Shown here: positions 11,597 through 19,614 of the stretch, one piece after another
Numbering within the stretch: the first letter of the stretch is position 1
Layout of the letters: the number at the start of each line of letters is the position of its first letter
Assembly (NCBI GenBank): GCA_025060475.1
Contig: JANXBZ010000007.1
Coordinates: 56,337 to 120,336 of the forward strand
Reading direction: 5' to 3'
Length of the DNA stretch: 64,000 nt
Origin: Dictyoglomus sp.
Lineage (GTDB): Bacteria > Dictyoglomota > Dictyoglomia > Dictyoglomales > Dictyoglomaceae
The notes under the pieces: generated by a model
What the model was told of the DNA's origin: nothing
Databases searched by the model: none
What the model saw: only the letters and a program-made list of their open reading frames with translations
Position numbers and translations under genes: made by a program

Positions 11597-11835
11597 TTGA
11601 AAAAATTATTCAATATCTTGAAAAAAATAAAGTTATAAGTGAAAAAGAAATAAAGAAAAAATTTAATCTTACTGATGAAGACTGGAAACTCATTTTAGTT
11701 CAACTAAGAGATTTAGGTTATATAGAAGAAAAGCTATCCACCTCCCCTTGTACCTCTTGCTCTTTCTCTAAATTCTGCTCTCAAGTATGTCTGATATCTG
11801 AGCCCTTATCTCCTGAACTACAGAAGAAGGAGTAG
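11593..11835 (+). CDS. feoC: FeoC-like winged-helix protein with four-Cys cluster
   Basis: An 80-residue protein: residues 1 to 45 form a small winged helix (KNKVISEKEIKKKFNLTDED), followed by C53-x2-C56-x5-C62-x3-C66, the FeoC-type iron-sulfur or metal cluster. FeoC is thought to regulate FeoB stability or activity in an oxygen- or iron-dependent way. Its start overlaps the feoB stop, completing a feoABC set. The last 68 bases, including the codons of C62 and C66, lie antisense to the 3' end of pyrF. Confidence 0.8.
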   Translation: MIEKIIQYLEKNKVISEKEIKKKFNLTDEDWKLILVQLRDLGYIEEKLSTSPCTSCSFSKFCSQVCLISEPLSPELQKKE

Positions 11836-12496
11836 GATGAGCAGTGATTGGTCTTCCAATTACCAAATAATCTGATCCTTTCTCTAGGGCTTCTCTTGGG
11901 GTCATTATTCTTTGCTGGTCGTCTTTTATATCTTTTGTTAGTCTTATTCCTGGAGTTACTATGAGTAACCTTTTTTTGAGATTTTTCCTAAGCAATTCTA
12001 TTTCCTGAGGTGATGCAATAACCCCATCTAGACCTGTTTCTTGAGCCAATTGAGCTAGAAAAAGAACCTGTTCTGGAAGAGAACGGGATACTCCCCAACT
12101 TCTTCTAAATCCTTCCTCTGAAAAACTTGTTAAGACCGTAACTCCTAATAAATATGGGGTTTCCTTTTTATTATTAATTTTGTAGTTTTTTGTAATTTCC
12201 ACTGCCTTTCTTAACATATCTTCCCCACCTAAAACATGTAATGTGATCATCATAGGATCTAATTCTATAAGTTTCTCAAGTGTTCTTCCAACGGTATTAG
12301 GTATGTCGAATAGTTTTAAATCAATAAAGACTTCTCCTCCCATATTTTTTATTTTTGATACAATTTGGGGTCCAGCAGAAACAAATAATTCCAAACCTAC
12401 CTTAAAATTTTTCACTAAAGGTAAAAGACTTTCCACCATTTTCAGGGCCTGATATTCTGTAGGAAAATCTAATGCAACAATTAATGGATCTCTCAT
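11768..12496 (-). CDS. pyrF: Orotidine 5'-phosphate decarboxylase
   Basis: Last step of UMP synthesis: decarboxylates OMP to UMP. The catalytic signature is DLKLFDIPNTVG, with the phosphate-binding end GSDYLVIGRPI. At 242 residues it is a normal TIM-barrel OMPDC. It is the final gene of the pyr operon; its ATG overlaps the pyrD stop by 4 bases. Its 3' end runs 68 bases into feoC on the opposite strand with no terminator visible. Confidence 0.97.
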   Translation of the reverse strand: MRDPLIVALDFPTEYQALKMVESLLPLVKNFKVGLELFVSAGPQIVSKIKNMGGEVFIDLKLFDIPNTVGRTLEKLIELDPMMITLHVLGGEDMLRKAVEITKNYKINNKKETPYLLGVTVLTSFSEEGFRRSWGVSRSLPEQVLFLAQLAQETGLDGVIASPQEIELLRKNLKKRLLIVTPGIRLTKDIKDDQQRIMTPREALEKGSDYLVIGRPITAHPTPSSVVQEIRAQISDILESRI

Positions 12497-13413
12497 GAAA
12501 AATCCTCCTTTCTTTTATGAGCTAATCCTATCAAGTCTTGAATTTTTTCTTCTCTAAAGTAATTTTCAAGCTCTAAGACAATTTCTTTTCCAATATTAGG
12601 GTTAATAAAATTAGCGGTTCCAATTTCTACTAAAGACGCCCCTGCCAAAATATATTCCATAACATCCCCAAATTCCATTATTCCTCCGCAACCCACAATT
12701 GGAAGAAAGCCTTTCTCATAAATTTCCCAAATATATCTTAAAACCAAAGGTTTAATAGACGGTCCTGACAAACCAGCAAATATCCTTTTAAATATAGGTT
12801 TTCTAATCCTCCAATCAATAGCTAAGCCTAAAAAGGTGTTAAAAACAACTACCGCTTCTGCTCCTGCATTTTTTAGAAGATTTATTAGAATTAATATTCT
12901 TTCTGTCTCAGGAGACAATTTTACCCAAACAGGTTTTTGAGATATTTTTACAACACTTTTTGTTAGTTCGTAAGTAATATCTGTATCTAAGCCAAAATAT
13001 ATTCCTCCTTTATCTACATTAGGACAAGAAATATTAAGCTCTATTCCTGAAATCTTTAAATCCTTCAAATTTTTTGCTAATTCTATATATTCCTTAACAC
13101 TCTCACCTGCAATAGAGACAAAAATATTTGTATTAATTTTTTCTAAAAAGGGCATTTCCTCCTCAAGAAACTTTTCAAGTCCAGGATTTTCTAGACCTAT
13201 AGAATTTAACAGACCACAGGGGGTTTCCCAAATTCTTGGGGGTGGATTTCCTCTCTTTGGTTTTAAGGTTATACTTTTAGTTACAAATCCTCCTAAGATT
13301 TCTAAGGGATAAAATTTAGATATTTCTTTACCAAAACCTGATGTTCCTGAAGCTAATAGAACAGGATTCTTAAATATAAGACTTCCTACTTTAATTTGTA
13401 AATTAGAATTCAC
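12493..13413 (-). CDS. pyrD: Dihydroorotate dehydrogenase, class 1B catalytic subunit
   Basis: FMN enzyme oxidising dihydroorotate to orotate. Motifs include the substrate-binding LNSIGLENPG region, NISCPNVDKGG with the catalytic Cys of class 1 enzymes, and FMN-phosphate-binding IVGCGGIMEFGDV. The adjacent pyrK marks this as the NAD-linked class 1B heterotetramer. At 306 residues it has normal length. ATGA overlaps on both sides. Confidence 0.97.
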   Translation of the reverse strand: MNSNLQIKVGSLIFKNPVLLASGTSGFGKEISKFYPLEILGGFVTKSITLKPKRGNPPPRIWETPCGLLNSIGLENPGLEKFLEEEMPFLEKINTNIFVSIAGESVKEYIELAKNLKDLKISGIELNISCPNVDKGGIYFGLDTDITYELTKSVVKISQKPVWVKLSPETERILILINLLKNAGAEAVVVFNTFLGLAIDWRIRKPIFKRIFAGLSGPSIKPLVLRYIWEIYEKGFLPIVGCGGIMEFGDVMEYILAGASLVEIGTANFINPNIGKEIVLELENYFREEKIQDLIGLAHKRKEDFS

Positions 13414-14159
13414 TCAAAATTTACCTCCCCTCCTGAAACTACGGGTCCATCTTTACATATATGTAAATTCTTCTCTTTTCCATAAAATACACATCCTAAG
13501 CATATTCCAATTCCACAGCCCATTCTTTCTTCTAAAGAAAGATAAAGTTTGCTCTTGTTTTCCACTTTTTTCCATAATTCCTTAAGCATAGAAATAGGCC
13601 CACAAGAATAAATTCTATCGAATTTATTTAAATCTTTTACAAACTCTAAAATTTTGCCCTTTTCTCCTAATGTTCCATTTTCTGTTGAAATTATAAAATA
13701 ACTACTTTTTCTTTCAAATTCCTTCCAAATCTTTTTAGAAATTTTTGTGGAAAAACCAATAAAGGAGTAGATTTTAATATTCTTTTCAGAAATAAAATTC
13801 AAAAGAAATGATAAGGGAACAATTCCCATACCTCCACCAACGATCGCTATTTTTTCATTTTCTGAGGGAAGAGGAAAACTTGTCCCTAAAGGAGCTATAA
13901 TCTTTAATTTATTTCCTTTTATCTTCCTGCTTAATATATACGTTCCTTTACCTTTAATTTGATATAAGAATTCTATTTCTTCTCGCGATACATTGTAGAA
14001 ACTAAAAGGTCTTAAAAGAAGAGGATCATAAGAATCATTTATCTTTATCATGGCAAATTGTCCAGGTAATGCCCTAAAAGAACCATTATTTTTAAGTTTT
14101 AATAGAAATATATCTTTATCTAATCTTTCATTTTCAATTATTTCAAAGTCTTCCATCAT
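13410..14159 (-). CDS. pyrK: Dihydroorotate dehydrogenase electron-transfer subunit
   Basis: Ferredoxin-reductase-like protein with FAD and a 2Fe-2S cluster that passes electrons from PyrD to NAD+. It contains the FAD-binding stretch LLRPFSFYN, the nucleotide-binding IVGGGMGIVPLSFLL and the C-terminal cluster motif CGIGICLGC followed by a fourth Cys in HICKDGPVV. The 249-residue length is normal. It is sandwiched between pyrC and pyrD with 4-base overlaps. Confidence 0.96.
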   Translation of the reverse strand: MMEDFEIIENERLDKDIFLLKLKNNGSFRALPGQFAMIKINDSYDPLLLRPFSFYNVSREEIEFLYQIKGKGTYILSRKIKGNKLKIIAPLGTSFPLPSENEKIAIVGGGMGIVPLSFLLNFISEKNIKIYSFIGFSTKISKKIWKEFERKSSYFIISTENGTLGEKGKILEFVKDLNKFDRIYSCGPISMLKELWKKVENKSKLYLSLEERMGCGIGICLGCVFYGKEKNLHICKDGPVVSGGEVNFE

Positions 14160-15454
14160 TTTAATATTTTCCCTTCTCTAAAAACTATTTTTCCATTGAC
14201 TATAGTGAGAATAGGCCAACCTTTAAGATTCCATCCTTTAAAGGGTGTATTTTTACCCTTTGAGAAGAATTCTAATGGATTTACTATCTTTTCCTTCTTT
14301 AAATCAATGATTGTTAAATTTGCTATATTTCCTTTCTCCAAAGGAATGTATGGAATATTAAGAATTTTTGATGGATTATAACTTATTTTCTTTAGAAGTT
14401 TTGGCAGAGATAATTTTCTATGGAAATAGCCGTAAGTTATTACTAAGGGAACTAAAGTTTCTAATCCTGATATTCCAAATTCTGCTAAATCATACTCCTT
14501 TAGTTTATCATCTTGATGATGGGGAGCATGATCAGAAACAATAACATCGATAATATCTTCCTCTAAAGCTTTCCATAGAGATTCTTGATCTTCTTTTGTT
14601 CTTAAGGGAGGATTAACTTTAGTATTTGCATCATAGTTAGTTTCCTTTACATAATCTTCTGTTAAAATTAAATGATGAGGAGTAACCTCACAGCTTACTT
14701 TTATTCCATATTTTTTAGCCCACCTAATCATTTCAATACTCTGCCAACATGAAACATGAGCTATATGTAGTTTACCTTGAGTTAATTGGGCTAAAAATAT
14801 ATCCCTTGCCACAATACTCGCTTCAGCAGTCCATGGCATTCCCTTTAAACCTAAGAGAGTAGCTGTCTTTCCCCAATTTATAGATCCTTCAAGAGTTAGG
14901 TTAATATCCTCACAATGTTCTATTATTGGAACATTGAAAATTTTTGAATATTCCAAGGCACATCTTAAAATCTCACTATTCATGACACAGCTTCCATCAT
15001 CAGAGAAACCCTTTGCTCCTGCCAAATACATATCTCCCATTTCAGATAATTCTTTTCCTTCTCTTCCCTTTGTGATTGTTCCAATAGGATAGATATTAAC
15101 AAGATTTATTTCTTTTGTTCGCTTATAAATATATTCTATAAAAGATCTTTGATCTAAAGGAGGTGAAGTATTAGGCATACATGCTATAGAAGTAAAACCT
15201 CCTGCAACAGCGGACATACTTCCTGATAATAAATCTTCTTTCCATTCAAAACCAGGTTCTCTCAAATGAGTATGCATATCTGTCATACTTGGAACTATTA
15301 TTTTACCTTCTCCATCAATAACTTCATCAATATTATTAATATGTAAATTATCACCTATTTCCTTTATTATTCCATTCTCAATATATATATCTCTTTTTTC
15401 TTGAAACTCTCTTTCAGGATAAATTAAAAGAGCATTACGAATGAGAAGTTTCAT
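14156..15454 (-). CDS. pyrC: Dihydroorotase
   Basis: Zinc amidohydrolase cyclising carbamoyl-aspartate to dihydroorotate. Metal-binding motifs are [11 protein letters not shown] near residue 60, [16 protein letters not shown], and the late DHAPHHQDD. At 432 residues it is a type I (long) dihydroorotase. GGAGG precedes the ATG inside the end of pyrB, giving a 20-base overlap. Confidence 0.97.
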   Translation of the reverse strand: MKLLIRNALLIYPEREFQEKRDIYIENGIIKEIGDNLHINNIDEVIDGEGKIIVPSMTDMHTHLREPGFEWKEDLLSGSMSAVAGGFTSIACMPNTSPPLDQRSFIEYIYKRTKEINLVNIYPIGTITKGREGKELSEMGDMYLAGAKGFSDDGSCVMNSEILRCALEYSKIFNVPIIEHCEDINLTLEGSINWGKTATLLGLKGMPWTAEASIVARDIFLAQLTQGKLHIAHVSCWQSIEMIRWAKKYGIKVSCEVTPHHLILTEDYVKETNYDANTKVNPPLRTKEDQESLWKALEEDIIDVIVSDHAPHHQDDKLKEYDLAEFGISGLETLVPLVITYGYFHRKLSLPKLLKKISYNPSKILNIPYIPLEKGNIANLTIIDLKKEKIVNPLEFFSKGKNTPFKGWNLKGWPILTIVNGKIVFREGKILK

Positions 15455-16379
15455 CTATTTTACCTCCTCCTAATAATAGATAAAGTAGTGCCATTCTCAC
15501 AGCAACACCATTAGTTACTTGCTCATTTATAACTGAATGAATACTATCTGCAACCTCTGATGAAATCTCAACCCCTCTGTTCATAGGACCTGGATGCATT
15601 ACTAAAACATCTGACTTTGCCTTTTTTAATCTTTCAGGAGTAATTCCAAATAATAAATGGTATTCTCTTAAAGAAGGGAAAAGTCCTTTCTTTTGCCTTT
15701 CCAATTGAAGTCTTAAAATATAAATAATATCTGCATCTTCGATGGCATCATCTAAATTATAACTTATTTTCACACCTAAATCTTCTATCCCTGGGGGAAT
15801 TAGAGTACTCGGTCCACATACGTTTATACTATTTCCTAGAATTCTCCATGCATAAATATTAGATCGAGCAACCCTACTGTGCATTATATCCCCTATTATT
15901 GCGATCTTCAAATTATCTATTCTTTTCTTTTTTTCAAAAACAGTATATACATCTAAAAGAGCTTGTGTTGGATGTTCATGCATTCCATCTCCTGCATTGA
16001 TTACAGAACATTTTAAATTATTTGCAAGAAGATAAGGAACTCCTGAAGAACTATGTCTCACAATAAGAGCATCTATTCCCATTGCTTCTAAAGTCTTTAC
16101 CGTGTCCAACAAACTTTCTCCTTTCTGAACACTACTTACTGATACAGAAATACTCATAGTATCTGCGCTTAAATATTTAGCCGCCAATTCAAAGGAAGAT
16201 CTAGTTCTTGTGCTAGGTTCATAAAAAAGAGTGCATATGGTTTTCCCTCGAAGAGTAGGAACTTTCTTAATAGTTCTCTTTAGAATTTCTTTCATGGAAA
16301 TAGCAGTTTCGATAACTAATTCTATTTCTTCTTTTTTTAAACCTTCTATTCCTAATAGATCTTTATGTTTCCATAACAT
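15435..16379 (-). CDS. pyrB: Aspartate carbamoyltransferase catalytic chain
   Basis: Commits carbamoyl phosphate and aspartate to pyrimidines. The carbamoyl-phosphate loop is [15 protein letters not shown] and the HPTQALLD motif follows; the aspartate-binding end reads [11 protein letters not shown]. It has 314 residues. No pyrI regulatory chain is in the operon, so control is expected through PyrR attenuation. The gene follows pyrR after 11 bases. Confidence 0.97.
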   Translation of the reverse strand: MLWKHKDLLGIEGLKKEEIELVIETAISMKEILKRTIKKVPTLRGKTICTLFYEPSTRTRSSFELAAKYLSADTMSISVSVSSVQKGESLLDTVKTLEAMGIDALIVRHSSSGVPYLLANNLKCSVINAGDGMHEHPTQALLDVYTVFEKKKRIDNLKIAIIGDIMHSRVARSNIYAWRILGNSINVCGPSTLIPPGIEDLGVKISYNLDDAIEDADIIYILRLQLERQKKGLFPSLREYHLLFGITPERLKKAKSDVLVMHPGPMNRGVEISSEVADSIHSVINEQVTNGVAVRMALLYLLLGGGKIDETSHS

Positions 16380-16390
16380 TACTCATCACC

Positions 16391-16942
<552 letters not shown>

Positions 16943-16969
16943 CTAAAATTTCCTCCTTTCTATAAAAAT

Positions 16970-17007
16970 AAAGGCAGGCTCTACCTTTTTAGGGTATGCC
17001 TGCCTTT
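16970..17007 (-). terminator. Attenuator terminator in the pyr leader
   Basis: A 10-base-pair stem on the minus strand, AAAGGCAGGC pairing with GCCTGCCTTT (16998-17007 and 16970-16979), with an inner TACC/GGTA pairing, followed by ATTTTTAT. It lies between the PyrR-binding loop and the pyrR start, the classic attenuator position. Confidence 0.88.
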
Positions 17008-17043
17008 TATCTTCTTTTTTATAAAAATATTTTTTCAAATTTC

Positions 17044-17074
17044 CTCCCTTTTTAGCCTCACAGGGCTAAATTAA
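17044..17074 (-). promoter_or_regulatory. PyrR-binding loop in the pyr leader RNA
   Basis: The minus-strand leader reads TTTAGCCCTGTGAGGC then TAAAAAGGG, closely matching the Bacillus-type PyrR-binding hairpin (conserved CNGNGAGGC loop followed by an A-rich run and GG). It begins only a few bases after the predicted transcription start near 17079. PyrR with UMP bound here would favour the downstream terminator. Confidence 0.82.
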
Positions 17075-17085
17075 AGGTCCTAAGT

Positions 17086-17114
17086 ATTATAGAAAGAAAG
17101 AAAAAAAAAGTCAA
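17086..17114 (-). promoter_or_regulatory. Promoter of the pyr operon
   Basis: Minus-strand TTGACT (17109-17114), a 17-base T-rich spacer and a perfect TATAAT (17086-17091). The predicted start is near 17079, giving a leader of about 137 bases. Confidence 0.85.
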
Positions 17115-17265
17115 ACAATTTGTATGAAGATAAGTAGGGTAAAAAATATTTTTTAGGAATATACCCAGAAATTTAGAAAGATTGAGCTATAGATCATAAA
17201 CTTTATATTTTAAAACAAAAAGAATTATAATAAATATGTCTAATTTATTTATAGGAGGTGTAGAA
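17115..17265. other. Gap between the pyr promoter and the hydrolase gene
   Basis: About 150 bases without a gene, completing the 322-base pyrR-hydrolase interval. It holds a TATAAT at 17226-17231 with a poor -35 candidate (TTATAT, 17203-17208), probably the hydrolase promoter, and a GGGTA/TACCC inverted repeat (17137-17166) around an AT-rich core. No further ORF or RNA gene is evident. Confidence 0.4.
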
Positions 17266-18036
17266 ATGTTAGAAAGGAGAGAGCCTGTAGTCTTAGAAAA
17301 TATGGGACAGAAAATTTTTGGAGTAATTCATATTCCAGAAAAAACACCAGCACCCTTTGTATTATTATGTCATGGATTTACGGGAACAAAAGTTGAACCC
17401 CACAGAATATTTGTAAACACTGCTTCCGCTTTAACAAAAGAAGGAATAGGAGCTTTGAGAATTGATTTTAGAGGTTCTGGGGATAGTGAAGGATCCTTTA
17501 AGGATATGACTGTGGAAGGAGAAGTCTCGGATGCTCTAATCGCATTAGAATATTTATCAAAAAATGACTTTGTGGATAAAGAGAAAATTGGAATTCTTGG
17601 ATTATCTATGGGAGGAGCTGTAGCAAGTTTAACTTCTGGAAGAAGTCCTTTAGTAAAATCTTGTGTTCTTTGGGCTGCAGTATGTCATTTTGATATTTTC
17701 TTCAATAGACCTCCAGAAGAAGTTCAAAAGATAAAAGATTACGGAGATTTTATTGACTTAGGAGGAAATCCTGTAGGAAAAAGATTTTTAGCAGAAATTA
17801 CGAATATAAAACCTTTGGAGGAAATTAAAAAAAGATCTATTCCAGTTCTTATAATTCATGGTAGTGAAGATTTATTAGTACCCCTCCAACATGCTTATGA
17901 TTATTACAATGGTCTTAAAGAAACTCATAAAGTGGAATTAGTGGTAATTGAAGGAGCAGATCATACTTTCAATTCTATAGAATGGGAAGAAAAAGTAATT
18001 GAAAAAACAGTAGATTGGTTTAAAAGAACTTTATAA
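17266..18036 (+). CDS. Alpha/beta hydrolase (esterase-like)
   Basis: Serine hydrolase of the alpha/beta fold. It has an HGFTGTK oxyanion strand, the nucleophile elbow GLSMGG, an acid in HGSEDLLVP and a terminal His in GADHTF, a complete Ser-Asp-His triad. At 256 residues it resembles peptidase S9/cinnamoyl-esterase-like hydrolases; the substrate cannot be told. The ATG at 17266 follows AGGAGGTG; an in-frame ATG at 17236 lacks a ribosome site. It is monocistronic with a terminator 4 bases downstream. Confidence 0.88.
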   Translation: MLERREPVVLENMGQKIFGVIHIPEKTPAPFVLLCHGFTGTKVEPHRIFVNTASALTKEGIGALRIDFRGSGDSEGSFKDMTVEGEVSDALIALEYLSKNDFVDKEKIGILGLSMGGAVASLTSGRSPLVKSCVLWAAVCHFDIFFNRPPEEVQKIKDYGDFIDLGGNPVGKRFLAEITNIKPLEEIKKRSIPVLIIHGSEDLLVPLQHAYDYYNGLKETHKVELVVIEGADHTFNSIEWEEKVIEKTVDWFKRTL

Positions 18037-18040
18037 AAAT

Positions 18041-18062
18041 AAGGGGAGCTTGTGCTCCCCTT
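18041..18062. terminator. Terminator shared by hydrolase and YHS genes
   Basis: A 9-base-pair stem, AAGGGGAGC (18041-18049) with GCTCCCCTT (18054-18062), around TTGT. A-rich and T-rich flanks on both sides make it usable in both directions between these convergent transcripts. Confidence 0.85.
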
Positions 18063-18075
18063 AAAATTAAAAATT

Positions 18076-18222
18076 TTATTCCTTCAAATATTTCTCAGGA
18101 TTCTCTTCAAACTTAATCTTACAAGCCTTATTACAAAAATAAAACTTTTTTCCTTTATATTCTGAAAATGCAGGTGGATCTTTTTCATCAACTTCCATTC
18201 CACAAACAGGATCTTTTGCCAT
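18076..18222 (-). CDS. YHS-domain miniprotein, 48 residues
   Basis: Begins MAKDPVCGMEVDEKD and contains YKGKKFYFCNKACKIKFEENP, the YHS (TRASH-like) metal-binding pattern with cysteines at 7, 30 and 34. YHS domains bind heavy metals and often accompany or are fused to copper P-type ATPases. GGAGGTG precedes the ATG by 6 bases. It follows the DUF438 gene by 12 bases and ends the copper cluster just before the terminator. A copper-chaperone or sensor role is inferred from context. Confidence 0.9.
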   Translation of the reverse strand: MAKDPVCGMEVDEKDPPAFSEYKGKKFYFCNKACKIKFEENPEKYLKE

Positions 18223-18234
18223 TAAATCACCTCC

Positions 18235-19458
18235 TTACCAATCAAGAAGTCTTTTTTCTCCCTCAATCTTTTTAATATCTGTAATATCTTGAGTAACCTC
18301 TAAAGTTCCCAAATAATTACCATCTTTATCTCTCACAGCAAAATATCTTATTAATACTAATCTTCCATTAAAATTGATCCAAAAATCAGCATGATCTTTC
18401 GTTCCATTTTTGAACTCATTAAGAATTTTCTCTACAATATGAATACTCTTTTGAGGATGACATTGCTGTACCTTTCTCCCAATAACAGCTCTTGTTCTTA
18501 CAAAAATTCTCTCTTTTGTTTCGTTGAAAAATCTAACCTTATCATTTATGTCCACAAAGGTTATATCAACAGGTAGAGTATTTAAAACAGCCACTAATTC
18601 TTTCAAGGAGAAGCTTCCAGAGGGAAGATGTATTACATTTTCTTTTTGAAAAAGCTCTTCTTTAACTTCTTTCTCAATGGGAATAATAACTTCTGAGGGA
18701 GTAAAGCAACAATATCCTATCTCATCAAATTGAAATCTAATATCTTTCCACTCATCCTCATTAATTACATGAAGTCCCATAGGAAAAAGAATATTATTTT
18801 CTTTGTAGAAGTGAGAAGAAAGAATATTCCCAAGCTCAATAGCTGTTAATTCAATTTTCTCTATAAATTCATTAAAGTTCATACTATCGTAATTATCAAT
18901 TATCTTATATAACTCCTTTTTAATGGCTCTTATTTTATCATGATCCATCCACATAATAGCAGGAGGTTCCTTAATACCATGTTTCTCTAAATAGGGAAAT
19001 AATACATTTTCTTCTCTTAAATAGTGTTTTTCCGATTCTTTAAAATGTTTTACAATATCCTTAATTTCTGAGAAGATTTCCTTTCCTAATTCGAAATTTC
19101 CAATATTTTTAATCTCATCTATTTTTTTCTTTAAAAGATCAGAAAACTCAATAAGTTTTTTATGTTCCTCCATGAGTATAGATATGGGATGTCCCGCCTG
19201 AACCAATGGTTTTTCCTTTTCAAGAGCCTCATGAAACACTGCAAGATGTACTTCACATAATCTCATAACTTCTTCTCGAGGCATTCCTTCTTGAATTAAC
19301 TCCTGCTCAACCTGGGCAATTTCAGTAGAGGTTACACTCCCAAAAAGTTCCTTAAATTCTCTTTTTAATTTTTCTGGATCCTCCCCTTTATGAATTTTTC
19401 TAATTAGTTCCTTTATCATTTCTTTTTTATCTATTCTCTTTTCAAAGAGTTCACTCAT
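18235..19458 (-). CDS. DUF438 / hemerythrin / PAS-domain protein
   Basis: A 407-residue cytosolic protein. Residues about 15 to 85 match DUF438 (KIHKGEDPEKLKREF, ...GMPREEVMRLCEVH). Residues 90 to 235 form a hemerythrin-type HHE helical bundle with HxxxE motifs (EEHKKL, EKHYLREENVLFPYLEKHG, SSHFYKENNILFP). A PAS domain with FFNETKERIF and GTLEVTQDIT ends it. The arrangement suggests a sensor of oxygen, NO or redox state, or an iron-storage/repair function. It has no output domain. GGAGGG precedes the ATG. It is part of the copA-YHS cluster. Confidence 0.87.
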   Translation of the reverse strand: MSELFEKRIDKKEMIKELIRKIHKGEDPEKLKREFKELFGSVTSTEIAQVEQELIQEGMPREEVMRLCEVHLAVFHEALEKEKPLVQAGHPISILMEEHKKLIEFSDLLKKKIDEIKNIGNFELGKEIFSEIKDIVKHFKESEKHYLREENVLFPYLEKHGIKEPPAIMWMDHDKIRAIKKELYKIIDNYDSMNFNEFIEKIELTAIELGNILSSHFYKENNILFPMGLHVINEDEWKDIRFQFDEIGYCCFTPSEVIIPIEKEVKEELFQKENVIHLPSGSFSLKELVAVLNTLPVDITFVDINDKVRFFNETKERIFVRTRAVIGRKVQQCHPQKSIHIVEKILNEFKNGTKDHADFWINFNGRLVLIRYFAVRDKDGNYLGTLEVTQDITDIKKIEGEKRLLDW

Positions 19459-19478
19459 AAAATATTCCCTCCAATACT

Positions 19479-19535
19479 TTATAATTCTAATAATTTTTTA
19501 ATTCTCTCATATTTTTCCTGAGTTATCTCACCCAT
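19479..19535 (-). CDS. SHOCT-like C-terminal fragment, 18 residues
   Basis: Encodes MGEITQEKYERIKKLLEL, resembling the C-terminal SHOCT motif (GEIT-x-E-x-Y/F...). Its ATG follows directly and in frame on the TAA of the 20-residue ORF upstream, and it has no good ribosome site of its own. It may be translated by reinitiation or readthrough, or be the tail of a gene broken by a nonsense mutation. Confidence 0.4.
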   Translation of the reverse strand: MGEITQEKYERIKKLLEL

Positions 19536-19598
19536 TTAAGGAATATCCCAAAAACCTCTATTACCAAAGTAAGGAAATCTCCAACCCCAGAAACACAT
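19536..19598 (-). CDS. Trp/Phe/Gly-rich 20-residue ORF
   Basis: Encodes MCFWGWRFPYFGNRGFWDIP, preceded by the strong ribosome site GGGAGGTGAAAG that overlaps the copA stop. Its composition resembles the Trp/Gly-rich N-termini of small SHOCT-domain membrane proteins. Together with the in-frame 18-residue ORF after its TAA it would make a roughly 39-residue SHOCT-like protein. Confidence 0.45.
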   Translation of the reverse strand: MCFWGWRFPYFGNRGFWDIP

Positions 19599-19614
19599 AT
19601 CTTTCACCTCCCTT

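Noticed and set aside
17236..17265. Longer alpha/beta hydrolase starting at ATG 17236
   Set aside because: A strong AGGAGGTG sits between this ATG and the one at 17266, which is therefore the start.
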